A stretch of 64,000 nucleotides of DNA, taken from assembly GCF_949987535.1 (NCBI RefSeq), contig NC_080081.1, positions 65,059,603 through 65,123,602 on the forward strand, in the 5' to 3' direction. This stretch comes from Balaenoptera acutorostrata (Eukaryota > Chordata > Mammalia > Artiodactyla > Balaenopteridae). This document shows positions 37,613 through 46,632 of this stretch, in pieces (the first letter of the stretch is position 1; each line of letters opens with the position of its first letter). The notes under the pieces are model-generated. The model searched no databases. It was not told the origin of the DNA and was given only the letters and a program-made list of their open reading frames with translations. Position numbers and translations under genes: made by a program.

Positions 37613-38336
37613 TGTTAAGAAAGAAACAACAGGTCCCAAATGGAGTCACTTGTGCTCAGCCCCACATCAGTAAACCGAGACTTAATACGTAACCTAACTG
37701 CAACTTCAGCCTCTCCTAGGAATGTCATGACCTTCAACCAGTCAGTTTGCAATTACCTGGTAAGCACTAGTGGGGTAATCTGCCTGATAAACCCCTGCTT
37801 TCCCCAACAGGAAGTTGACCTTACCTGAAACAGTCCACTCTTTGCTACAATAACTTTCTTGCCCCGCCTCACTCTGCCTATAAGTCTTCCATTTTGTACG
37901 GTTCCTTGGAGCCCCCTTCTTTCTGTTAAGACAGAAGGCTGCCTGATTCATGAATAATTAAATAAAGCCAATTAGATCTTTACTCGGTTGAATTTTGTTT
38001 TGTTTTGTTTTTAATATATTTATTTATTTATTTATTTATTTATTATTTATTTTTGGTTGCGTTGGGTCTTCATTTCTGTGCAAGGGCTTTCTCTAGTTGT
38101 GGCAAGCGGGGGCCACTCTTCATCACTGTGCGCGGGCCTCTCACTATCGCGGCCTCTCTTGTTGCGGAGCACAGGCTCCAGATACGCAGGCTCAGTAATT
38201 GTGGCTCACGGGCCCAGCTGCTCGGCGGCATGTGGGATCTTCCCAGACCAGGGCTCGAACCCATGTCCCCTGCATTGGCAGGCAGATTCTCAACCACTGC
38301 GCCACCAGGGAAGCCCTGAATTTTGTTTTTTAACAA
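37613..38336 (+). mobile_element. ERV-type LTR, copy 2, split by a SINE
   Basis: LTR beginning TGTTAAGAAAG, with 'aatggagtcacttgt', 'cctataagtcttccattttg', 'ccttggagcccccttct' and an AATAAA at about 37972. It ends 'ttttaaca' after the inserted SINE (38002-38316). Same family as 31112-31530. No viral genes between the two copies. Confidence 0.65.
38002..38316 (-). mobile_element. CHR-2-type SINE inside an LTR
   Basis: Reverse-orientation SINE ending 'gcgccaccagggaagccc'. Duplication 'tgaattttgtttt' at 37989-38001 and 38317-38329. Confidence 0.94.
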
Positions 38337-38522
38337 TCTTAAGACTGGCAGGAATAGAAGTAAATTTCACCTTTTGGTCTTCACTTTCCAAATTTTTGTT
38401 ATGGAGTTAAATTACTTTTATAATAATAATTTCCTAAAGAATTTTAAGTGTTTCTAATGCCCAATGCAGAGTTACTTTTAGTTTCGGGAGAAATTGGGGC
38501 TTCAACAAAACTGCTACATTCT

Positions 38523-38865
38523 TTTTTTTTTTTTTTTTTTTTTTTAAAGGATTTTCTTATTTATTTATTTATTTATTTTTGGCTGTGTTGGGTCTTCGGT
38601 TCGTGCGAGGGCTTTCTCCAGTTGCGGCAAGCGGGGGCCACTCTTCATCGCGGTGCGGGGACCGCTCTTCATCGCGGTGCGCGGGCCTTTCTCTATCGCG
38701 GCCCCTCCCGTCGCGGGGCACAGGCTCCAGACGCGCAGGCTCAGCAATTGTGGCTCACGGGCCCAGCTGCTCCATGGCATGTGGGATCTTCCCAGACCAG
38801 GGCTCGAACCCATGTCCCCTGCATTAGCAGGCAGATTCTCAACCACTGCGCCACCAGGGAAGCCG
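38523..38865 (-). mobile_element. CHR-2-type SINE with small internal duplication
   Basis: Reverse-orientation SINE. Perfect 16-bp duplication 'aaaactgctacattct' at 38507-38522 and 38866-38881. 'ctcttcatcgcggtgcg' occurs twice in a row near 38641-38680, a private tandem gain. Confidence 0.95.
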
Positions 38866-39489
38866 AAAACTGCTACATTCTAACACCACAGATTTCACAA
38901 TTCCTGGTGTTTTAAAAGTCTTATTTGCAGTATTAGTTACATCACAATAAAAAGTCACTCTCTTCTTTGCCCTCTACTTTATCTCATCAACCTTTGATCT
39001 GCTCAGATTTTCTCCTTTAACCTGGTTAAAAAAAAAAAGTCACAGACATTCCAGAATTTCACCTGGCAACGATTCCAATCCTATAGATAAAAATAACATT
39101 GTGCACACCTGAATTTGGATACGTCCTTGCGATCTGTGCTATGGTATTAGTGAACTGTACTCGTGTCATTGGCCCATCCCCGTGCTTGCAATGGAGAAGA
39201 GACTGTATGATAAAATAAATAAATGTAAGATAAAAACGCATTTAAAAAGCCAGTGCTCGCACCCCCATAGTTTATTACCCGGTTACTTTAGTACCAACTC
39301 TGCTCTGCGCTGTTGCTGCCAGGACCACCACTGGCCTCTGACATTAGGAGTGTAGACTCCACGGGGAATGGGGCAAAACAGCCAACTCCCAGTTCTTTTT
39401 TAGGCTTTTCAGCCACCTGCGGTCTGCATGGGGTTGGTCATTGTCCAAGGCCTCTAGTGAGTCTCCAGCAGCTCCACCCCCTTGAGGAG

Positions 39490-39960
39490 TGTCTCAAGAC
39501 TGCTGTCCCATGCTCAAACTCTCCACTCTCGGCCATAAAGTCCAAACTCCTGACCTGAAAAACAGGGCCTTCCATAGTCACTTTTCAAGCCACTCACAGC
39601 CTCCCAAATGCATCTTTCCATTCCCATCCTTGGACCTTTGCACATGCTGGTCTCTGCCGGCAACATCCTTCTTTCCATTCTACTGTGTGTCCAGCCAACG
39701 TCCACCCTTCCTCCAAGACCTCACTCCTGCACCACCTCCTCCGAAGTTCTTTCTGCATCCTTCCCTCCCTCTCTGCCTCCCTCCCTCCCAGGAGAAGCCG
39801 ATCACTTGATCACTCTCATCTGTGAGTGCTGCACTGTGAAGACACCTCTGTTCCAGCACCTATGTCTGTTGGCTCCAAGAGCACGGGGCTGACCTCTGTT
39901 CATCTTTGCATCCCTCTGCTTGGCCCAGCACGAGGCGAACGGAAGGTGCTCCATAATGTC
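39490..39960 (+). mobile_element. L2-type LINE remnant
   Basis: L2 signatures: 'aagtccaaactcctgacctg', 'aagccactcacagcctccc', 'ccattcccatccttggacc', 'tttgcacatgctggtctctg'. Diverged, non-coding. Confidence 0.6.
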
Positions 39961-40409
39961 CGTGTACTGAAGGCTAATGGCCAGGTCATGGGTCACCTCC
40001 CTTTCAGGGAGGGTCACTGATGCCCCACAGAGAGGCCTCTGAAGAGAAAACCAGGTGAAGGGATCATGTTCTAATTCATTTCTTCGAGAGCACTTGTGGT
40101 CACCTATTATGTGCCGTGGAGAGTATTTTTTAAATGATACTAACCTGGTACTCACTTTCAAGAAGCACAGAGTTGCAAAGAAAAGCTCTATTCAAAGCTA
40201 TATTGCAAAGAAAAGTTTAATCAAAGCAGGTGGTATGATCAATTGTCAAGTAAGTCTGGAAGAAAACACACATCTGAGAAAGTAAGAAAGGCCAAGCTGG
40301 GACTCAATCCCAGATCTCTTACCAGCTGTAGGACTTCAGGCAAGTTACCTAACTTCTCTCTGCCTCAGTTTCCCCAACTGTAAAGATGACGAACACTGAC
40401 CTCGTGTTG

Positions 40410-40805
40410 TACCTCTTCCCCTCCTTCCCTCTGCTCCTGCCACTCTGGCTTTATTACTTTTCCTCAAACATTCAGGTCATTCCTGACTTAGGAGCATGAC
40501 ACCCTCTGGTTCCTCAACCTAGAACACTCCCCCGCAAATCTGAGTCATTCGGGTCTCCATGCAAATGCCACCTCCTCCGAGAAGAATTCCCTGACCACCT
40601 GCTTCAAAGAGTATCTCCACTCCCACGTCATCCTAATGCCCCTACCCTGATTCATGCACTTCATAGCACTTCTCAGCACCAGAAATAACACTATTTGTTT
40701 ACTCTTTTTTTTTTTCTTCTGTATCTCCTTCTAGGATATAAATTCCTTGAAGGCAGGGTCTTAGTCTCAGCTGGATCCCCAGTGCCTAAAACGCCTGGCA
40801 CATAG
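40410..40805 (+). mobile_element. L2-type LINE remnant
   Basis: L2 3' end pattern: 'cctagaacactcccc', 'catgcaaatgccacctcctc', 'ttccctgaccacctgcttc', 'aattccttgaaggcagggtc', 'cctggcacatagtaga'. Ends where the Tigger1 element begins. A MIR-like segment ('gtaggacttcaggcaagtta') lies just upstream at about 40290-40400. Confidence 0.65.
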
Positions 40806-41736
40806 TAGATACAGGCACACCTTGGTTTATTGCTCTTCACAGATAACGCGTTTTTTAATAAATCAAAGGTGTGTGGCAACCCTGCATCGAGCAAGTCTAT
40901 CAGCACCATTATTCCAACAGCATCCGCTGACTTTGTGTCTCTGTGCCTCGTTTTGGTAATTCTTGCAATATTTCAAACTTTCTCATTATTATTATATTTG
41001 TTATGATGATCTGTGATCTTCGATGTTACTATTATAATTATTTTGGGGCACCACAAACTGCCCCCACATAAGAGGATGAACTTGGTTGATAAAATGTGTG
41101 TGTTGACCGCTCCACCAACCAGCAGTTCAGAGCAAGGGCCTAACTTCCTACAATTCTAGGAAGCCCAAGAGAGGTGAGGAAGCTGCGGAACGAAAGTCTG
41201 AAGCTGGCAGAGGTTGGTTCGTGAAGTTTAAGGACAGAAGCCATCTCCACAACAAAGAAGTGCAAAGTAAAGCAGCAAGTGCTGATGTAGAAGCTGCAGC
41301 AAGCTGTCCACAAGGTCTAGCCAAGATAATGAACAAAGGTGGCTACACTAAACCACACAGTTTCAGTGTAGACAAAACAGCCAGCCTTCTACTGGAAAAT
41401 GCCATCTAGGACTTTTATAAATAGAAAGAAGTCAATGCCTGGCCTCAAAACTTCAAAGGACAGGCTGACTCTCTTGTTACAGGCTAATGTAGCTGGTGAT
41501 TTTAAGTTGAAGCCAGTGCTCTTCTGAAAATCCCGGGGCCTTTACGAATTATGCTAAATCTACTTGTGCTCTACAAATGAAACAAGGCCTACATGACAGC
41601 ACGTCTGTCTACGTGTTTTACTGGATATTTTAAGCCCACATTTGAGACATACTGCTCGGAAAAAAAAGCTTCTTTTCAAAATATTACTGCTCATTGACAA
41701 TGCACCTGGTCACCCAAGAGCTCTGATGAACGTGTA

Positions 41737-41815
41737 TTGGTTTGGCCAAAAAGTTCGTTCGTGTTTTCTGTAAGATGTTATGGGAAAACCCAAACGAACT
41801 TTTTGGCCAACCCAA
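41737..41815. mobile_element. Palindromic mini-mariner element (hairpin)
   Basis: 79-bp element with about 32-bp inverted repeats (29 of 32 matching), 'ttggtttggccaaaaagttc' against 'gaactttttggccaacccaa', flanked by TA dinucleotides. Inserted just after the DNAPGHP motif of the Tigger1 transposase. RNA from either strand would fold into a pre-miRNA-sized hairpin. Confidence 0.93.
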
Positions 41816-42458
41816 TACAAGGCGATTCATATTGTTTTCATCCCCGCTAACAAAAAAATCCATTCTGCAGCCCATGGATCAAGGAGTCATTTCGACTTTC
41901 AAATCTTATTATTTAAGAAATACGTTTTGTAAAGCTATAGCTGCCATAGACAGTGACTCCTCTGATGGATCTGGGCAAAGTCAATTGAAAACCTGGAAAG
42001 GAGTCACCATTCTAGATGCCATTAAGAACATTCATGATTCACGGGAAGAGGTCAATGTATCAACATTAACAGGAGTTTGGAAGAAATTGATTCCCACCCT
42101 CACGACCTTGAGGGGTTCAAGACTTCAGTGGAGGATGTAACTGCAGATATGGTAGAAAAGCAAGAGAACTAGAATTAGAAGTGTAGCCTGAAGAAGTAAC
42201 TGAACTGCTGCAATCTCATGATAAACGTTCATCGATGAGGAGTTGCTTCTTACGGATGAGCAAAAAAGTGGTTTGCTCACAGATGGAATGTACTCTTGGT
42301 GAAGATGCTGTGAAGATTGTCAAAATGACAAAAAAAGATTCAGAATATTACATAAACTTTACCAAACTAGTTGATAAAACAGTGGCAGGGTTTGAGAGGA
42401 TTGACTTCCATTATGAAAGAAGTTCTACTGCAGGTAAAATGCTATCAAACAGCATTGC

Positions 42459-42786
42459 GGGCTTCCCTGGTGGCGCAGTGGTTAAGAATCTGCCTGCCAA
42501 TGCAGGGGACACGGGTTCGAGCCCTGGTCCAGGAAGATCCCACATGCCGCCGAGCAACCAAGCCCGTGTGCTGCAACTACTGAGCCTGCGTGCCACAACT
42601 ACTGAAGCCCGTGCGCCTAGAGCCCGTGTTCCGAAACAAGAGAAGCCACTGAAACGAGAAGCCCATGCACCGCAACGAAGAGTAGTCCCCTGCTCGCCAC
42701 AACTAGAGAAAGCCTGTGCGCAGCAACAAAGACCTGACACAGCAAAAAATAAATAAATAAAATAAATAAATTTATAAAGAAAAAAA
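42459..42786 (+). mobile_element. CHR-2-type SINE inside Tigger1
   Basis: Full SINE with duplication 'aacagcattgc' (42448-42458 and 42787-42797) splitting Tigger1 coding remnants. Confidence 0.95.
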
Positions 42787-42850
42787 AACAGCATTGCATG
42801 CTACAGAGAAATCATTCATGAAAGGAAGAGTCAATCGATGTGGCAAACTT

Positions 42851-43038
42851 TTTTTTTTTTTAAGATTTTTTTGATGTGGACCATTTTAAAGTCTTTATTG
42901 CATTTGTTACAACATTACTTCTGTTTCATGTTTTTTGGTCGCGAGGCACATAGGATCTTAGCTCCCCGACCAGGGATTGAACCCGCACCCCCTGCACTGG
43001 AAGGCAAAGTCTTAACCACTGGACCGCAGGGAAGTCCC
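42851..43038 (-). mobile_element. tRNA-type SINE with unique 3' tail, inside Tigger1
   Basis: Reverse-orientation tRNA-derived part ('ccgaccagggattgaaccc', 'ggaccgcagggaagtccc') joined to a non-CHR-2 tail ('ttaaagtctttattgcattt'). Duplication 'atgtggcaaactt' at 42838-42850 and 43040-43052. Confidence 0.9.
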
Positions 43039-43789
43039 AATGTGGCAAACTTCACTGCTGTCTTATTTTAAGAAATTGCAGTAGTCACCCCTACCTTCAG
43101 CAACCATCACGTGATCAGTCAGCAGCCATCCACACTGAGGTACTGACCGAAGGTGAGGGGGTGGGGTGAGGTGGGGGGATGGGGGGGAGTCAGTATATAT
43201 ACGATTTTAGTGAAGGGGAGTTGCATGCAATCAAGCATACATTTTGGCAGAAGGTTGCTGCTAGTCACGAGGAGCAGAGGTCTCCATTAATGATTTTAGT
43301 GCTTTTCTAGATATGAGAAGATACAAGAAATTGGGCTCATAAAATCTCCTGAAACTATCTAACTATCTGAAGGCCTGTTCTGCCAGTTTTTCCCAAAGCA
43401 CAGAGTGTCTCATTCCTGATCTCCGCCCTGAACTCCTTTCAGGGTGTGCTGAAGGTCAGCAACTGCAGTGGCCAGTGACTTCATTCTTGTAGAACCACGT
43501 GGCGAGTGACAATTCTTAGTTGGCAGTGGCAAGACCCTCCACTGGCAGAAAGATTACAACTCACTGAAGGCTCAGATGATGGTTAGCATTTTTTAGCAAT
43601 AAAGTTATTTTTAAATTAAGATATGCACATTTTTTTTTAGACATAATGCTATTGGACACTTTATAGACTGCAGTATAGTGTAAACATAACTTTTATATGC
43701 ACTGGGAAACCAAAAAATGCCTGTTTGCTTTACTGTGGTGGTCTGGAATTGAACCCACAGTATCTCCAAGGTATGCCTGTACTAAAAAA

Positions 43790-43940
43790 ATTATTGAATA
43801 AATGGTGATGACAAGAAAATACCTACATCAAAAGGTGTTGTGAGGATTAACTGAGTGTACCTGGAGGAATATAAAGTGCTTCAATACAGTGTCCAGCACA
43901 TAGTAAGCTCAATAATGTTGGCTAATACCATTATCAAAGG
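43790..43940 (+). repeat. MIR-like SINE fragment
   Basis: 'ggtgttgtgaggattaactg', 'ataaagtgcttcaatacagt' and 'agcacatagtaagctcaata' are in the order typical of the MIR 3' half. Diverged. Confidence 0.6.
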
Positions 43941-44586
43941 AATCCAGAAGAGGGTGAGGCGTGGCATGAGCAGAGGCAGTTACAGAGTGTCAAGAAGAGG
44001 CAGGTCTTGAGCTTGATCTGGAAAGATAAGGATTTTTCTGCTGGGCAGAGAGATGGGGGCATGGCAGGGGGTTGGAAGAGTCTCCTCTTCCATACAAGCT
44101 GCCCCTCCCTCACAGGTGCTCTCCCAGCTTCTCCATTAAATGCAGAGTCATCCCACTAAGAATCATCTATTGACCAGCCTCTCTCTGCCCATCCATTAAT
44201 CCATTTATCGTTCATTTCTACTCCACCAGGGCCTAGATGAATTTCACCCCAAAACGGCGCACAATAATGTTGTCAAATTGATTTCTGAAATCTGTAGAAA
44301 AGGCACAGGCTACTCTTCAGACCAGCAATCCTGGCCTGGGGACCTATCCTAGAGAAATACTCAAAGGTCAGCATGAAAAATCACATACAAGGATGTCCAC
44401 TACAGCATGGCTTGTGAGGGGGGAAAAACAGAAGCAACCAGAATGTCCACCCGTGAGAAAAGAATAAATACACTGTGGTGCATCCATACTGTGCAGAGGT
44501 GAAACTAAGTAACACAGATGCTTACGTATCAGCATGAAACACCTCCAAAATATATTGTTAAATTGGGGGGAAAAAAAGGTTGGAGG

Positions 44587-44795
44587 GGGACTTCCCTGGT
44601 GGTCCAGTGGGTAAGACTCCGCGCTCCCAAGGCAGGGGGCCCAGGTTCCATCTCTGGTCAGGGAACTAGATCCCACATGCATGCCACAACTAAGAAGTCT
44701 GCATGCCACAACTAAATAAAAAAAGATCCCGCGTGCTGCAACTAAGGCCCGGCACAGCCAAAATAAATAAAATAAATAAAAATAACAACAACAAC
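44587..44795 (+). mobile_element. CHR-type SINE (short body)
   Basis: Head 'gacttccctggtggtccagt', tail (AAAT)n with (AAC)n. Perfect duplication 'aaaaaaggttggagg' at 44572-44586 and 44796-44810. Confidence 0.94.
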
Positions 44796-45516
44796 AAAAA
44801 AGGTTGGAGGTTGGAGAATACACACTACATGATCTCATTTATGTAAAACAAGCAAATATTCTAAAACCACACACACAAGAACCTAAAGATTTCTCTGGAG
44901 ATATAGATAAGCATTAACACTATAGATACATGTTAACACCACTGTGTGTTTCAAAACTGTGCCTGAAAAATATTAAGTTTTCAATGAGCATTTGCTGAAT
45001 GAAGACGTATGTACATGAGCAGAAAAAGACTGGTAAATGGATCTGCTTTTCGTGCTAAATATTTCTGTACTGTTTGCATTTTAAGAGGCCGCACTAATGT
45101 ATTACTTGCATAATTTAAATGAACTCAAAACAGTTCTTCAAAAACAAACAAACAAACAAACAAAAAACCATTGCAGGACCTGGATAGATCATAAAGGGGT
45201 CTATGCACCAACTCCTGAATAACTTTTCAAGGTAGCTGATTCAATCGTACTGAGCAATTAGGGATCTTACACAGCAACTCAACTCTCACTTTACCTCTCC
45301 AGCATCAAACTTCTCAACAGCAGACGAACAGAAAAGTGGTGCGTTTTAAGCTGTTCTGAGAAACAGTTAATAGCATGCCCTTCCTAAAGGGTGTTCTAAC
45401 AAACCACGCGCCGGGCCTCCCCCGCGCACACCCAGGAACACAGTAAGGACCGCGGGTGGGCGCGAAAGGTCCTCCAAGCAGGTGTGTGCACACAGAGCCC
45501 CGGGAAGGAAACTCAC

Positions 45517-45570
45517 TCTCCGACTTGCCTTTTCACGATCTGTAATCTGTCTCTCCTGCTCAGGCTTCAT
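45517..45570 (-). CDS. ATP7B: ATP7B exon 1 coding part (N-terminus)
   Basis: Start codon at 45570 opening MKPEQERQITDREKASRR, closely matching the human start MPEQERQITAREGASRK as I recall it, with one extra residue (Lys2). Eighteen codons, phase 0, then donor GTGAGT (plus 45511-45516). Start choice is supported by an in-frame TAG at 45583-45585, four codons upstream, so the protein cannot extend further 5'. Context is GGGAG|ATGA, with a purine at -3. This N-terminal stretch is implicated in apical targeting of ATP7B in hepatocytes. Joins exon 2 at ILPKLSWP. Confidence 0.95.
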
Positions 45571-45582
45571 CTCCCGGAGGAA

Positions 45583-45687
45583 CTAATTTCTTCTGTGATG
45601 CAGCCCAAAGCCCAAGGTCACCTGGTCAGGGGAGGAGAAGCGCGGTGTTAAAACCCAGGGAGAAGAGGAGCGCGCAGTGAATGGCAT
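45583..45687 (-). other. ATP7B: Candidate upstream ORF in the ATP7B 5' leader
   Basis: ATG at 45687 (context ACGAGG|ATGC, A at -3) opens 34 codons and stops at TAG 45583-45585, 12 nt before the ATP7B start and in the same frame. It lies at -117 from the main ATG, inside the leader if the transcription start is as far upstream as I recall for human. Whether it is translated is unknown. Confidence 0.5.
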
Positions 45688-45772
45688 CCTCGTGGTTCGG
45701 TTCTAACCCGAACCGACACCTGCATTTCAGACGAGGAATCGTCAGCCCTCATCGCACCGGCTAATTCAAACT

Positions 45773-45807
45773 TGCGCGCCATTGCGCCCCTAGTCCTGGG
45801 GGGCGCA
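45773..45807. promoter_or_regulatory. Cluster of metal-response-element-like cores
   Basis: Three matches to the MRE core TGCRCNC within 35 bp: TGCGCGC (45773-45779), TGCGCCC (45783-45789) and, on the minus strand, TGCGCCC (45801-45807). They lie about 200-240 bp upstream of the ATP7B ATG. MREs bind MTF-1 and have been described in the human ATP7B promoter. The motif is short and the region GC-rich, so chance matches are possible. Confidence 0.5.
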
Positions 45808-46228
45808 GGGATGAGCACCAGAGAGGAAGGTGGGCCGGGAACCCTCACCCACACCCGGAGACGGGCCTGCCGGTGCCCAAGTGTCCTCGGCCGAGCTGAA
45901 ACCCAGGCGAGGCGGACCCGTCCCCCCTCCCGGGTCTCCGCTACCTCTCGGGCCGGTGCGCAGAGGTCTTCAGCCTCGGGCGTGCGCCGTAGAGAAAAGG
46001 AGGGAGGGCGAGCCGCGTAGACCAGGGCGGGAGATGCAGATCCCAAGGCTCGACCACCGCCGGCTGGGAAGGTGCGGCGTGGCGAGGGCCGGCTTCGGGT
46101 CCGCTCTGCGCAGCTCCCTCTGGAACGCCGCGCCTGGCTCCAGGGCGCCACGGGTCCGAAATGCCGCAGCCGCTGCGGGAGTGAACTCCGCACCTGGAAA
46201 ATCGATCTGAGACGCGCAAGAGCCTCCC

Positions 46229-46539
46229 ATTGGTCTCCAACGGGCGGCAGGCTCTAGACTGGGGGCGGGGGCGCCAGAGCGGGGTCTTCAGTGGGGGAGG
46301 GGGCCGAGGGCTGGAGCGCCGGCTGTCCATCACAGGCCACGCCTTCCCCATGCCCAACACCCCCTATGGCTCCGCCCATGGGGGGGCCGGGCCCGAGTAC
46401 GCCACGCCGAAATCTTGTCCACCCCCGCGGGAGAGTCTATTGGCTGGAAGGCCGTGGGAAGCTACTACCAGCAACCAATTGAAATGCACAATCGGCCCTG
46501 TGTGGGCGGGGGTGACCGCACGCTTCCTCAGGAGCCAAT
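46229..46539. promoter_or_regulatory. Four CCAAT boxes (NF-Y type) in the shared promoter
   Basis: CCAAT on the plus strand at 46475-46479 and 46535-46539, and as ATTGG at 46229-46233 and 46439-46443. Two point each way, nearer to ALG11. Multiple CCAAT boxes are typical of TATA-less bidirectional promoters. Confidence 0.65.
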
Positions 46540-46582
46540 AGAGAAGAGGAACAACGAAACGCTTCCCGAGTTCGGGGGTCGG

Positions 46583-46596
46583 CGGAAGATGGCGGC
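46583..46596 (+). promoter_or_regulatory. ALG11: ETS/YY1 composite overlapping the ALG11 start codon
   Basis: CGGAAG (ETS core, 46583-46588) runs into AAGATGGCGGC (46586-46596), a canonical YY1 site whose ATG is the ALG11 initiation codon. YY1 sites in this position mark the first bases of many housekeeping transcripts, which suggests a short 5' UTR. Confidence 0.7.
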
Positions 46597-46632
46597 CGCC
46601 GAAAGGGGTTGGTGCTTGCGCGAGTTATTGAG
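46589..46632 (+). CDS. ALG11: ALG11 exon 1 (N-terminus)
   Basis: Start of the GDP-Man:Man3GlcNAc2-PP-dolichol alpha-1,2-mannosyltransferase. Encodes MAAAERGWCLRELL plus two bases of Arg15 (AG|G), then donor GTGAGG at 46633. It matches the human N-terminus (MAAGERSWCLCKLLR as I recall) in length and pattern. The ATG lies in the context GGAAG|ATGG, with A at -3 and G at +4. A short cytosol- or lumen-facing tail precedes the membrane anchor in exon 2. Confidence 0.95.

Larger units (their letters stand above)
40812..43779 (+). mobile_element. Tigger1 (pogo-family) DNA transposon, near full length, with decayed transposase
   Basis: Inverted termini 'caggcacaccttggttta' and 'ccaaggtatgcctg', flanked by TA on both sides (40810-40811, 43780-43781). 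Inside, broken transposase translation is readable: '[20 protein letters not shown]', the catalytic-region 'LLLIDNAPGHPRAL', '[20 protein letters not shown]' and a C-terminal 'KTVAGFERIDF' segment. Stops and frameshifts show it is dead. Subtracting a mariner hairpin and two SINEs leaves about 2.35 kb, close to the roughly 2.4 kb I recall for Tigger1. Confidence 0.92.
8911..45516 (-). other. ATP7B: ATP7B intron 1 (36.6 kb)
   Basis: Intron from the exon 1 donor (GTGAGT, plus 45511-45516) to the exon 2 acceptor. I recognise no embedded gene. It is a repeat graveyard, with recognised elements listed separately. Stretches where I see nothing nameable: 8911-10080, 11780-12575, 12720-14130, 15410-17465 (A/T-rich, with a possible MIR near 15960-16130), 20330-21560, 22260-29145, 35500-36545, 38885-39485 and 44815-45395. 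Open frames in the SINEs and in GC-rich patches are not genes. Confidence 0.9.
45571..46588. promoter_or_regulatory. CpG-island-like bidirectional promoter between ATP7B and ALG11
   Basis: About 1.0 kb between divergent start codons. It is rich in CpG from about 45400 to 46640, has no evident TATA box, and contains GC boxes (near 46259-46267, 46373-46378 and 46504-46510), several CCAAT boxes and metal-response-like cores. It also contains both 5' UTRs. GC-driven open frames on both strands (up to about 180 codons) have no family resemblance and are not called. That the promoter is shared is inferred from the arrangement, which is the same as I recall for human 13q14.3. Confidence 0.85.

Noticed and set aside
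31112..38336. Two same-orientation LTRs that might bound a provirus
   Set aside because: They belong to one family, but the sequence between is L1, MLT1, ERVL-like LTR and SINE, with no retroviral genes, and they lie 6 kb apart. They look like independent insertions.
42235..42756. 173-codon open frame
   Set aside because: A Tigger1 transposase remnant running into an inserted SINE; a chimera of dead repeats.
45648..46360. Long overlapping open frames on both strands of the promoter
   Set aside because: CpG-island composition removes stop codons. The frames overlap 5' UTR/promoter sequence and show no protein similarity.
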